DNA of 64,000 nt from Tenacibaculum sp. (GTDB lineage Bacteria; Bacteroidota; Bacteroidia; Flavobacteriales; Flavobacteriaceae): the NCBI GenBank assembly GCA_022448525.1, contig JAKVCX010000005.1:380047-444046 (forward strand), written 5' to 3'. A program made the translations under genes and the position numbers. Below, one piece after another: positions 26,304-35,487 of the stretch. How positions within the stretch are numbered: position 1 is the first letter of the stretch; every line of letters starts with the position of its first letter. The notes under the pieces were generated by a model. It searched no databases. It saw nothing but the letters and a program-made list of their open reading frames with translations, and was not told the origin of the DNA.

Positions 26304-29156
26304 ATGCCTAAGAGAAAAGACCTAAAATCGATTTTAATTATTGGATCAGGGCCGATCGTAATTGGACAAGCATGTGAGTTCGATTATTCTGGTTCTCAAG
26401 CTTTACGTTCTTTAAGAGAAGATGGAATAGAAACGATTTTAATCAATTCAAATCCAGCGACAATCATGACAGACCCTTCAATGGCTGATCATGTGTACTT
26501 ATTACCTTTAAAAACAAAGTCTTTAATTCAAATTTTAAAGGAGCACCCACAAATTGATGCTGTATTACCTACAATGGGAGGACAAACAGCTTTAAATTTA
26601 TGTATTGAAGCAGATGAGAAAGGTATTTGGGAAGACTTTGGAGTAGAAATTATCGGAGTAGATATTGATGCCATCAATATTACAGAAGATAGAGAGAAGT
26701 TTAGAGAGTTAATGGGACAAATTGATGTACCTATGGCTCCTCAAGCAACAGCAACTTCATACTTAAAAGGTAAAGAGATTGCTCAAGAGTTTGGTTTTCC
26801 ATTATGTATTAGAGCATCATTTACATTAGGTGGAGCAGGAGCTTCTATCGTTTACAATGAAGATGAGTTTGAAAAATCATTAACAAGAGGATTAGAGATT
26901 TCTCCAATTCACGAGGTAATGATTGATAAAGCGATGATGGGATGGAAAGAATATGAGTTAGAGTTATTACGTGATGATAACGATAATGTTGTAATTATCT
27001 GTTCTATCGAAAATATGGATCCAATGGGAATCCACACTGGAGATTCAATTACTGTAGCTCCAGCTATGACACTTTCTGATAAAACATATCAGAAAATGCG
27101 TGATATGGCAATTAAAATGATGCGTTCAATTGGTGAATTTGCAGGTGGATGTAATGTTCAGTTTGCTGTTTCTCCAGATGAGAAAGAAGATATCATTGCT
27201 ATTGAGATTAACCCACGTGTATCTCGTTCTTCTGCATTAGCATCTAAAGCAACTGGATATCCAATTGCAAAGATTGCTGCTAAATTAGCTATCGGATATA
27301 CTTTAGATGAGTTAGATAATCAAATTACAAAATCTACTTCAGCTTTATTTGAGCCAACATTAGATTATGTAATCGTAAAAATTCCTCGTTGGAACTTTGA
27401 TAAATTCGAAGGTTCTGATAGAACTTTAGGATTACAAATGAAGGCTGTAGGTGAGGTAATGGGAATTGGACGTTCTTTCCAAGAAGCATTACACAAAGCA
27501 ACTCAGTCTTTAGAAATTAAACGTAATGGTTTAGGTGCAGATGGTAAAGGTTATAAAGATTACAACCAAGTAATTGAGAAATTAACAAACGCAAGTTGGG
27601 ATCGTGTGTTCGCAATTTACGATGCTATCGCAATGGGAATTCCATTAAGTAAGATTTACGATATCACAAAAATTGATATGTGGTATTTGAAGCAGTACGA
27701 GGAGTTATTCCAATTAGAAAAAGAGATTTCTACCTATACAATTGATACTCTTGATAGAGAACTATTATTAGAAGCTAAGCAAAAAGGATATGGTGATCGT
27801 CAAATCGCTCATATGTTAGGATGTTTAGAAAGTGAAGTATATAAGAAACGTGAAGAGTTAAAAATTAAGCGTGTATACAAATTAGTTGATACTTGTGCAG
27901 CTGAATTTAAAGCTCAAACACCATATTATTATTCAACTTTCGAAAATGAAGTTGAAACTGCAGACGGAGAAAAATTACCTGCAAACGAAAGTGTTGTTTC
28001 TGATAAGAAGAAAATTATCGTTTTAGGTTCTGGACCAAACAGAATTGGACAAGGAATCGAATTCGATTACTGTTGTGTTCACGGAGTTTACGCTGCGAAA
28101 GAATGTGGTTATGAAACAATTATGATTAACTGTAACCCAGAAACTGTTTCTACAGATTTTGATACAGCAGATAAATTATACTTCGAGCCTGTATTCTGGG
28201 AACATATTTACGATATCATTAAGCATGAAAAACCAGAAGGTGTAATCGTTCAGTTAGGTGGACAAACAGCGCTTAAATTAGCTGAAAAGTTAGATAGATA
28301 CGGAATTCCAATTATCGGAACGAGCTACAAATCTTTAGATTTAGCTGAGGATAGAGGAAGTTTCTCAACATTATTAAAAGACAATAATATTCCTTACCCA
28401 AGATTTGGTGTGGCAACAAACGCAGATGAGGCTTTAGCTTTAGCTGATGAGTTAGACTTCCCAATCTTAGTTCGTCCATCTTATGTATTAGGAGGACAAG
28501 GAATGAAGATTGTAATCAATAAAGAAGAGTTATTAGAGCACGTAGTAGATTTATTACGTAAGATTCCAAATAACAAATTACTATTAGATCACTATTTAGA
28601 AGGAGCAATTGAAGCGGAGGCTGATGCAATTTGTGATGGAGAAAATGTGTATATCATTGGTATTATGGAGCACATTGAGCCATGTGGAATTCACTCAGGA
28701 GATTCAAATGCAACATTACCTCCTTTCAACTTAGGAGAATTAGTGATGGAGCAAATTAGAGAATACACTAAGAAAATCGCATTATCACTAAATACAGTTG
28801 GTTTAATAAACATTCAGTTTGCAATTAAAGACGACAAAGTGTATATCATTGAAGCGAATCCAAGAGCTTCTCGTACAGTTCCATTCATTGCAAAGGCTTA
28901 CAAAGAACCTTATGTAAACTATGCAACTAAGGTGATGTTAAGAGAAAATAAAGTAACTGATTTTGATTTCAAACCTGAATTAGAAGGTTATGCAATTAAG
29001 CAACCAGTTTTCTCTTTTAACAAATTCCCTAATGTTAATAAGAAACTAGGACCAGAAATGAAGAGTACTGGAGAAAGTATCTTATTCATTGACAGTTTAA
29101 GAGACGATGACTTCTATGATTTATATTCAAGAAGAAAAATGTACTTAAGTAAATAA
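26304..29156 (+). CDS. carB: Carbamoyl-phosphate synthase large subunit, lacking the MGS allosteric domain
   Basis: Makes carbamoyl phosphate from bicarbonate, ammonia and two ATP, for pyrimidine and arginine synthesis. 950 residues instead of ~1070. Two homologous halves are visible: the first begins ILIIGSGPIVIGQACEFDYS, the second (from about 570) IIVLGSGPNRIGQGIEFDY; both have ATP-grasp cores (EINPRVSRSSALASKATGYP and IEANPRASRTVPFIAKA). The sequence ends RKMYLSK just where the methylglyoxal-synthase-like regulatory domain would start, so UMP/ornithine control of the E. coli type is not expected. carA is not in the window. Confidence 0.95.
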   Translation: MPKRKDLKSILIIGSGPIVIGQACEFDYSGSQALRSLREDGIETILINSNPATIMTDPSMADHVYLLPLKTKSLIQILKEHPQIDAVLPTMGGQTALNLCIEADEKGIWEDFGVEIIGVDIDAINITEDREKFRELMGQIDVPMAPQATATSYLKGKEIAQEFGFPLCIRASFTLGGAGASIVYNEDEFEKSLTRGLEISPIHEVMIDKAMMGWKEYELELLRDDNDNVVIICSIENMDPMGIHTGDSITVAPAMTLSDKTYQKMRDMAIKMMRSIGEFAGGCNVQFAVSPDEKEDIIAIEINPRVSRSSALASKATGYPIAKIAAKLAIGYTLDELDNQITKSTSALFEPTLDYVIVKIPRWNFDKFEGSDRTLGLQMKAVGEVMGIGRSFQEALHKATQSLEIKRNGLGADGKGYKDYNQVIEKLTNASWDRVFAIYDAIAMGIPLSKIYDITKIDMWYLKQYEELFQLEKEISTYTIDTLDRELLLEAKQKGYGDRQIAHMLGCLESEVYKKREELKIKRVYKLVDTCAAEFKAQTPYYYSTFENEVETADGEKLPANESVVSDKKKIIVLGSGPNRIGQGIEFDYCCVHGVYAAKECGYETIMINCNPETVSTDFDTADKLYFEPVFWEHIYDIIKHEKPEGVIVQLGGQTALKLAEKLDRYGIPIIGTSYKSLDLAEDRGSFSTLLKDNNIPYPRFGVATNADEALALADELDFPILVRPSYVLGGQGMKIVINKEELLEHVVDLLRKIPNNKLLLDHYLEGAIEAEADAICDGENVYIIGIMEHIEPCGIHSGDSNATLPPFNLGELVMEQIREYTKKIALSLNTVGLINIQFAIKDDKVYIIEANPRASRTVPFIAKAYKEPYVNYATKVMLRENKVTDFDFKPELEGYAIKQPVFSFNKFPNVNKKLGPEMKSTGESILFIDSLRDDDFYDLYSRRKMYLSK

Positions 29157-29177
29157 GCTTAGTATTTATAGATTTTT

Positions 29178-29213
29178 AAAAAAGCCTGAAGGAATTATTC
29201 TTCAGGCTTTTTT
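29178..29213 (+). terminator. carB terminator
   Basis: AAAAAAGCCTGAAG (29178-29191) and CTTCAGGCTTTTTT (29200-29213) form a 14-bp stem with an 8-base loop and a T-run. It insulates carB from the efflux operon. Confidence 0.88.
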
Positions 29214-29236
29214 GTTTTTTAACAGAAACTTAACTA

Positions 29237-29250
29237 GTTGTATATGCAAC
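29237..29250. promoter_or_regulatory. Candidate MarR operator
   Basis: GTTGTATATGCAAC is symmetric at 12 of 14 positions (GTTG/CAAC arms) and lies just upstream of the -7 box of the marR-RND operon, overlapping where the -33 element should be. MarR proteins usually bind such palindromes. Binding is inferred, not shown. Confidence 0.45.
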
Positions 29251-29268
29251 GAAATTGAACTTTTGGGC

Positions 29269-29276
29269 TAATTTTG
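29269..29276 (+). promoter_or_regulatory. -7 promoter box of the marR-RND operon
   Basis: TAATTTTG is an exact TAnnTTTG match, 21 bp before the marR ATG at 29298. No TTTG is present at the -33 position; the candidate MarR operator occupies it. Confidence 0.6.
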
Positions 29277-29297
29277 CGTCTTAAAATTCAGATATAT

Positions 29298-29753
29298 ATG
29301 GATTTAGAGAAAACATTAGCACCATGGTTAGGTAAAACAATGAAAATGATTGATAATCATATTCAAGACCTTTTTTATGAGCAAAATATTAGCTTAACCA
29401 AAACGCAATGGATTTTATTAAAGAAGTTACACGAGAAGGATGGAGTGGCACAACAAGAACTCGCTTTTTTAACTGGTAGAGATAAAACTTCACTCACCAG
29501 ATTAGTGAATACAATGGAAAAGAAGAATCTTGTAGCAAGAATACCGTCAAAATCAGATAAACGAATCAATCATATTTTTTTAACAAAGAATGGAGAATCT
29601 TTATTTAAAGAATCTCTACCAATTATTGAGAAGTTTATTACGGCCTTACAGGAAAATATTTCTGAAGAAGAAATCAATTCAACTATAGCAGTTATAAAAA
29701 AAGTACAAGAAAACTTAATATCAAAATCAATAAAAGGTTGCAATAGCAACTAA
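29298..29753 (+). CDS. MarR family transcriptional regulator of the efflux operon
   Basis: 151 residues from the ATG at 29298 (MDLEKTLAPWLGKTMKMID). A longer frame from TTG 29274 would start inside the -7 box and is rejected. Winged helix-turn-helix: LTKTQWILLKKLHEKDG, then QQELAFLTGRDKTSLTRLV (recognition helix) and the wing PSKSDKRINHIFLTKNGE. It is followed without a gap by the RND adaptor gene, so it very probably represses the operon it heads, with relief by an exported compound. Confidence 0.9.
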   Translation: MDLEKTLAPWLGKTMKMIDNHIQDLFYEQNISLTKTQWILLKKLHEKDGVAQQELAFLTGRDKTSLTRLVNTMEKKNLVARIPSKSDKRINHIFLTKNGESLFKESLPIIEKFITALQENISEEEINSTIAVIKKVQENLISKSIKGCNSN

Positions 29754-30893
29754 ATGTTTAATATGAGAAAACTAATCATTACTGGAGCAGGACTGGCCAT
29801 TTTGGCTTTATCGTTTTTACTGTCAAATTTCTTTAAAAACAGTAAGAAAAACCCTAAACCTAAAGCAACTAAAATAGAGAAAACAGTTTTCATTGAAGTT
29901 GCAAAAAACTCTGAAATACCTGTCGAAATTACTGCTAACGGGAATTTAACGGCGAAAAATAAAGTAGATATTTATTCTGAAGTTCAAGGAGTATTACAAA
30001 CAGCGGGAAAGGATTTTAGAGTAGGTACTACCTATCAAAAAGGACAAACCTTACTACGAATTAATAATCAAGAATTTTACGCTTCAATTCAATCACAAAG
30101 AAGCTCTTTGCAAAATTTAATTGCATCGGTTATGCCAGATATTCGTTTGGATTATCCAGAGTCATTTGAAGCTTGGAATGCGTATTTACAAAATTTTGAT
30201 ATCAACAAGAGTTTATCTGCTTTACCAGAAGCAAAAACAAGTAAAGAAAAATATTTTATTTCTGGAAAGAACATCTATACAACGTACTACAACATTAAGA
30301 ACTTGGAGGTGCGTTTAGGTAAATATAATATCAAAGCTCCGTTTAGTGGAGTGTTAACGGAAGCTTTAGTAACAAAAGGTACTTTGGTCAGATCAGGTCA
30401 GAAAATGGGAGAGTTTATTGATACTTCTGTATTTGAATTACCATTATCTGTAAGTGCAAGTTTTGCTGATGTTTTGGTGAAAGGTAAAAGCGTCGAATTA
30501 TTTAATCTAGAGAAAACGAAAAGTTGGAAAGGTACCGTTACTAGGATAAATGGAAAAATAGATCAATCATCACAAACAATTCAAATATTTATTGAAGTTA
30601 AAGGAGAAGGTTTAAGAGAAGGAATGTACTTGGAAGCAAAGGTTACGACAAAATCTGTCCCTGAAGCATTAGAGCTCAACAGAAAACTGTTAGTTGAAAA
30701 TAAAGCTGTTTTCGTGGTAAAGAATGACAGATTGGATCTCATTACAATAAATCCGGTTCATTTTAATGAGAACTCTGTAGTTGTAAAAGGAATTACAAAC
30801 GGCGAGTATATCGTTTCAAAACCTATTGCGGGTGCTTATGTCGGAATGCCAGTTAAAATATTTTCTGAAAAAGAACAATCTGATAAAAAGTAA
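29754..30893 (+). CDS. RND efflux periplasmic adaptor (membrane fusion protein)
   Basis: 379 residues. Single N-terminal membrane anchor (about 8-24) after MFNMRKLIITG; ATG 29763 is an alternative start. Adaptor layout: a beta-barrel/lipoyl half (ITANGNLTAKNKVDIYSEVQ), an unusually short alpha-hairpin, the second lipoyl half (YNIKAPFSGVLTEALVTKGT), then the barrel and membrane-proximal domains. The lipoyl motif pair is diagnostic. It bridges the inner-membrane pump and the TolC-like channel encoded next. It starts directly after the marR stop and ends 3 bp before the pump gene. Confidence 0.92.
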   Translation: MFNMRKLIITGAGLAILALSFLLSNFFKNSKKNPKPKATKIEKTVFIEVAKNSEIPVEITANGNLTAKNKVDIYSEVQGVLQTAGKDFRVGTTYQKGQTLLRINNQEFYASIQSQRSSLQNLIASVMPDIRLDYPESFEAWNAYLQNFDINKSLSALPEAKTSKEKYFISGKNIYTTYYNIKNLEVRLGKYNIKAPFSGVLTEALVTKGTLVRSGQKMGEFIDTSVFELPLSVSASFADVLVKGKSVELFNLEKTKSWKGTVTRINGKIDQSSQTIQIFIEVKGEGLREGMYLEAKVTTKSVPEALELNRKLLVENKAVFVVKNDRLDLITINPVHFNENSVVVKGITNGEYIVSKPIAGAYVGMPVKIFSEKEQSDKK

Positions 30894-30896
30894 GAA

Positions 30897-33800
30897 ATGA
30901 AGAAAATAATAGCATATTTCATAAAATATCCTGTTGCGGTAAATATTATCATTATTGCTTTTGTAATTCTAGGGTATTTTGGTTTTTCAACCTTAAAATC
31001 TTCTTTCTTTCCTTTAACGAGAGCTAAGTTTATAACAATTAATGTTGTGTATCCAGGTGCATCTCCTCAGGAAATAGAAGAAGGAGTTGTTTTAAAGATT
31101 GAAGATAATTTAAAAGGATTAGTTGGTGTTGATAGAGTAACTTCAACTTCCTCTGAAAACGCGGCGAGTATAACTGTAGAAACATTAAAAGATTATGATA
31201 TTAATGTTGTTTTAGCAGATGTTAAAAATGCAGTTGATAAAGTTCCGAATTTCCCAACAGGAATGGAACCACCGGTCGTTGCTAAAAGAGAGAATATCGC
31301 TGAAACAATTAGTTTTGTTGTAACTGGAGATCAAGTTCCTTTGAAATCTTTAAAGTCTATTGCTAGAGATATTGAAAATGATATCCGAAGACTTGAGGGG
31401 ATTTCCCAAATATCTATTTCAGGATATCCTGATGAGGAGATTGAAATTGCAGTACGAGAAAATGATTTATTAGCTTATAATCTAACATTTAATCAAGTTG
31501 CAAATGCGGTTTCAACAGCCAATATTTTAACTACAGGTGGATCGGTAAAAACAGATGCGGAAGAATATTTGATTCGAGCAAACAATAGATCTTATTATGG
31601 AGATGAGTTAGATAATTTGGTTGTAAGAGCAGATGCATCTGGAAGAATTATTAGGTTAAAAGATGTTGCCACAGTGAGAGATATTTGGAATGAAACACCA
31701 AATAGAAATTATTACAACGGTAATTTAGCTGTTCGTGTTCAAGTAAGTAATACAAACAGTGAGGATTTATTGAGTTCTGCTAAAAAGATTAATGAATACA
31801 TTGAAAAGTTTAATGCGGAACATCAAAATGTAAAAGTTGAAATTACAAGAGATTCTTCCATTACTTTAAATCAGCGTACTAAATTATTATTTAAAAATGC
31901 TTGGCAAGGAATGTTGCTCGTGATGTTGTTTTTATCACTTTTCCTGCGTCCTCGATTAGCATTTTGGGTTGCAGCAGGTTTACCTGTCGCTTTCTTCGGA
32001 ATGTTTATGTTGGCTGGATATTTTAATATTACAATCAACGTGCTATCATTATTCGGAATGATTATCGTAATTGGAATTTTAGTAGATGATGGAATTGTAA
32101 TTTCTGAAAATATATACCATCATTTCGAAAAAGGTAAGAACCCAATTCGCGCAGCAATAGATGGAACCATGGAAGTTGTTCCGCCAATTATTTCTGCTAT
32201 TACAACAACTGTTTTAGCATTCTCGGTATTTTTCTTTTTAGATGGAAACATTGGGGAGTTTTTTGGAGAGGTAGCAACAGTTGTAGCACTTACATTAATC
32301 CTTTCTTTGGTAGAAGCATTAATTATTTTACCAGCACACGTTGCACACTCAAAGTCATTAGATAGAAATCAAAAACTATATAAATTCAATAAATATGCTG
32401 AAGATGTAATGGATTTTATGAGAGATAAGATTTATGCACCAGCATTAAAATTCGTGTTAGAGTTCAAGTTCTTTGGATTGGTAATTCCTGTGGCTTTATT
32501 AATGATTACTATGGGAGCTTTTCAAGGAGGAATTATTAAAGGAACATTTTTCCCTTCAATTGCTAGTGATCGTGTTTCTGTGAATTTAACCATGCCACAA
32601 GGAACAAGTGAGAAAATTACAGATAGTATTATTTCTGTAGTTGAAGATAAAGTTTGGGAAGTGGAAAAGGAATTCACTAAAAAGTATGGTGTTAAAGGTG
32701 AACCTGTAGTTGAAAATGTTTTGAAACAAATCGGTCCTGGTTCATCACAAGCTTCTTTACGAATTAATTTATTACCAGGAGAAGAAAGAACATTTGGTTC
32801 TAGAGAAATTACGAATGAAATCAGAGATCGAGTAGGAGAAGTATACGGAGTTGAGTCGTTAACGTTCGGTTCTGGAGGGAATTTTGGAGGAAGTCCGGTT
32901 TCGGTTTCTTTATTGAGTAATAATATTCAGGAATTAAAAGCAGCAAAAACGGAATTAAAGGAAGAGCTTAAAAAGAATCAGGAACTTAAGGATGTTACTG
33001 ACAATGACCCGCAAGGAATTAAAGAGATAAATATCAAATTAAAAGATAATGCGTATTTATTAGGGTTAACATTAAATGATGTGATGTCTCAAATTCGAAG
33101 TGGTTTCTTTGGAAGACAGGCGCAACGTTTTCAGCGTGGACAAGATGAAATTAAAGTTTGGGTTCGTTACGATAGAAAAGAAAGATCTTCTATTAAGAAT
33201 TTAGACGATATGCGAATTGCTACTTCTACGGAAGCAAGAGTTCCATTAAGTGAAATTGCTACTTATGAGATTGAAAGAGGTGAAATTTCTATAAATCATT
33301 TAGAAGGTCAAAGAGAAATTAAAGTAGACGCGGATATGAAAGATGCACAAGCAAGTGCAACCGATGTTCTTACTGATATTAAAGAGAGAATAATGCCGCA
33401 AATTACAGCTAAATATCCTTCTGTTACAGCTTTGTATGAAGGACAGAATAGAGAAGCTTCAAAGGTTTCTAGTTCTGCTTCAGTTGTAGGTCCTGTAATT
33501 TTACTATTAATCTATATTGTAATTGTATTTACATTCCGTTCTTATGGTCAGCCGTTTATGTTATTAGTAATGGTGCCATTTAGTTTAATTGGTGTGGCTT
33601 GGGGACATTACATACATGGTTTTGCGGTGAACATACTTTCACTTTTAGGAATTATAGCACTTATCGGAATTATGGTAAATGATGGTTTGGTCCTCATAAG
33701 TAAATTCAATAGTTTCTTAAAAGAAGGAATGAAATACGAAGAGGCTTTATTTGAAGCTGGAAGATCAAGGTTTAGAGCAATTTTCTTAACAACAATTACT

Positions 33801-34055
33801 ACCGTTGCAGGATTGGCACCGTTAATTTTTGAAACGAGTAGACAGGCACAGTTTTTAATTCCAATGGCAATTTCTATTGCTTATGGTATTATGATCGCTA
33901 CTTTCTTAACCTTGTTAACATTACCAGTTTTATTATCAATTTCTAATTATGCGAAAGTTTATTTCTTCTGGTTATGGGAAGGAGTGAAGCCTACAAGAGA
34001 AGAAGTTGAAAGAGCGATAAAAGAATTAAAATCAGAAAACGAAGAATTAGCATAA
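30897..34055 (+). CDS. RND multidrug efflux permease (AcrB/HAE-type)
   Basis: Proton-driven inner-membrane exporter, 1052 residues, normal for HAE-type RND pumps. TM1 is at about 12-30; the large periplasmic porter loop follows (YPGASPQEIEEGV near its start). The TM4 proton-relay pair is seen in GILVDDGIVISENIYHH. The second half repeats the layout, with LLGIIALIGIMVNDGLVLI and FLTTITTVAGLAPLIFETS. The VDD pair supports proton coupling. Operon order marR-adaptor-pump-TolC gives a complete tripartite system; substrates cannot be predicted. Confidence 0.95.
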   Translation: MKKIIAYFIKYPVAVNIIIIAFVILGYFGFSTLKSSFFPLTRAKFITINVVYPGASPQEIEEGVVLKIEDNLKGLVGVDRVTSTSSENAASITVETLKDYDINVVLADVKNAVDKVPNFPTGMEPPVVAKRENIAETISFVVTGDQVPLKSLKSIARDIENDIRRLEGISQISISGYPDEEIEIAVRENDLLAYNLTFNQVANAVSTANILTTGGSVKTDAEEYLIRANNRSYYGDELDNLVVRADASGRIIRLKDVATVRDIWNETPNRNYYNGNLAVRVQVSNTNSEDLLSSAKKINEYIEKFNAEHQNVKVEITRDSSITLNQRTKLLFKNAWQGMLLVMLFLSLFLRPRLAFWVAAGLPVAFFGMFMLAGYFNITINVLSLFGMIIVIGILVDDGIVISENIYHHFEKGKNPIRAAIDGTMEVVPPIISAITTTVLAFSVFFFLDGNIGEFFGEVATVVALTLILSLVEALIILPAHVAHSKSLDRNQKLYKFNKYAEDVMDFMRDKIYAPALKFVLEFKFFGLVIPVALLMITMGAFQGGIIKGTFFPSIASDRVSVNLTMPQGTSEKITDSIISVVEDKVWEVEKEFTKKYGVKGEPVVENVLKQIGPGSSQASLRINLLPGEERTFGSREITNEIRDRVGEVYGVESLTFGSGGNFGGSPVSVSLLSNNIQELKAAKTELKEELKKNQELKDVTDNDPQGIKEINIKLKDNAYLLGLTLNDVMSQIRSGFFGRQAQRFQRGQDEIKVWVRYDRKERSSIKNLDDMRIATSTEARVPLSEIATYEIERGEISINHLEGQREIKVDADMKDAQASATDVLTDIKERIMPQITAKYPSVTALYEGQNREASKVSSSASVVGPVILLLIYIVIVFTFRSYGQPFMLLVMVPFSLIGVAWGHYIHGFAVNILSLLGIIALIGIMVNDGLVLISKFNSFLKEGMKYEEALFEAGRSRFRAIFLTTITTVAGLAPLIFETSRQAQFLIPMAISIAYGIMIATFLTLLTLPVLLSISNYAKVYFFWLWEGVKPTREEVERAIKELKSENEELA

Positions 34056-34063
34056 AAGATAAA

Positions 34064-35392
34064 ATGATGAGAAAACAAATAATAAGTACACTAGGAGTAC
34101 TTTTAGTTAGCACTTCTTTTTATGCACAAGAAGTTTTAAGTAAGGAAAAAGCTTTCGAACTTACGATGGCTAATAACTATGATATAAAAGTCACAAAAAA
34201 CAATCTTGCAACAGCTGAAAATAATAAAAGTATTTACAATAGTGGATATTTACCTACCGTAACAGGAAATGCAGGAGCGAGATATACCAACAATGATACA
34301 GATATTGAATTTCAAGATGGAACTGTGAATTCTGTGGCAGGAGCAGAGTCGGAAAATTACAATGCTTCTATTGGTTTAGATTATGTGATTTTTAATGGTT
34401 TCAATAGGCAAAATACCTTTAAACGTTTAAAAGAAAGTTACAACTTAACTGAATTGCAAGCTCGTCAAGTAATGGAAAATACTATCATTACTTTGTTTAT
34501 TGCTTATTATGAGGTAGGAAGATTAACCGAGAATGAAAATACTCAGAAAGCAGCACTAACTATTTCAAAAAAGCGATTAGAACGAGCAAAGTATGGTTTT
34601 GATTACGGACAGAGAACTAAACTAGATGTTTTAAATGCAGAAGTTGACGTTAATAACGATAGTATAAGTTACATCGACATTCAACGACAATTGAATAATG
34701 CAAAGCGCGATTTAAATGTAGTTTTAGGAAGAGATGTAAATACTCCTGTTACTGTAGATACAAATGTTTTGTATGATGTTAAGATGAATCTTGCTGATAT
34801 TTTAAAAGGAGCGAAAACTAAGAATGCTAATTTATTGCAATCAAAAAAGAATATTGAGTTAAGTAAGTTAGATGTTAAAATCAATCAATCTGGCTGGATG
34901 CCAAATGTTAGTTTAACAAGTTCTTATGCGTGGAATAGAAATACAGGAGACGCAACAAATGCTTTTAGTCCAATTAGTAATACACAAACGGGTTTAAGTG
35001 CTGGTGTGAATTTATCTTGGAATCTTTTTGATGGTGGGAGAACAAGAACGAATGTAAAAAACGCTAAAATTGCGGTTGAAAATCAGGAAATTCGAAAAGC
35101 ACAGTTACAAGATCAGTTGAAACGAGATGTAAATAATGCTTGGGAAACATATCAAAACAGGTTATTTGCGTTAAAAGCTCAGGAACAAAATGTGAAAACT
35201 AATAAGTTGAACTTTGAGCGTTCAAGTGAAAGATATAAGCTTGGACAAATTTCATCTATTGATTTCCGTCAGGCACAAATTAATTTGATAAACGCTGAGT
35301 TAAGTAGAAATAATGCAAAGTTCGTGGCAAAAAATGCTGAGTTGCAATTGTTACAATTGGCAGGTATCATTCTTGAACATAACAATTTTTAA
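34064..35392 (+). CDS. TolC family outer-membrane efflux channel
   Basis: 442 residues with a Sec signal peptide (MMRKQIISTLGVLLVSTSFYA, cleaved before QE). Two homologous OEP halves are visible, each with long coiled helices: VLSKEKAFELTMANNYDIKV opens the first, VNLSWNLFDGGRTRTNVKNA the second, and ERYKLGQISSIDFRQAQINL is the usual C-terminal motif. It forms the outer-membrane duct of the pump, 8 bp after the permease gene. ATG 34067 is an equally possible start. Followed by a terminator. Confidence 0.93.
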   Translation: MMRKQIISTLGVLLVSTSFYAQEVLSKEKAFELTMANNYDIKVTKNNLATAENNKSIYNSGYLPTVTGNAGARYTNNDTDIEFQDGTVNSVAGAESENYNASIGLDYVIFNGFNRQNTFKRLKESYNLTELQARQVMENTIITLFIAYYEVGRLTENENTQKAALTISKKRLERAKYGFDYGQRTKLDVLNAEVDVNNDSISYIDIQRQLNNAKRDLNVVLGRDVNTPVTVDTNVLYDVKMNLADILKGAKTKNANLLQSKKNIELSKLDVKINQSGWMPNVSLTSSYAWNRNTGDATNAFSPISNTQTGLSAGVNLSWNLFDGGRTRTNVKNAKIAVENQEIRKAQLQDQLKRDVNNAWETYQNRLFALKAQEQNVKTNKLNFERSSERYKLGQISSIDFRQAQINLINAELSRNNAKFVAKNAELQLLQLAGIILEHNNF

Positions 35393-35426
35393 TCATTCTT
35401 AAGTTCTTAAATTACATGTAAATAAT

Positions 35427-35454
35427 AAAAGCCGAAGTTTATACTTCGGCTTTT
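35427..35454. terminator. Bidirectional terminator
   Basis: AAAAGCCGAAG (35427-35437) and CTTCGGCTTTT (35444-35454) with loop TTTATA. It ends both the efflux operon and the convergent TonB-receptor-like gene. Confidence 0.88.
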
Positions 35455-35487
35455 CTTTTGGTGTCTAATTAATCTATTACCCTTCAA

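Noticed and set aside
29274..29297. Upstream TTG start for the MarR gene
   Set aside because: The TTG is part of the -7 promoter box; ATG 29298 fits the family N-terminus.
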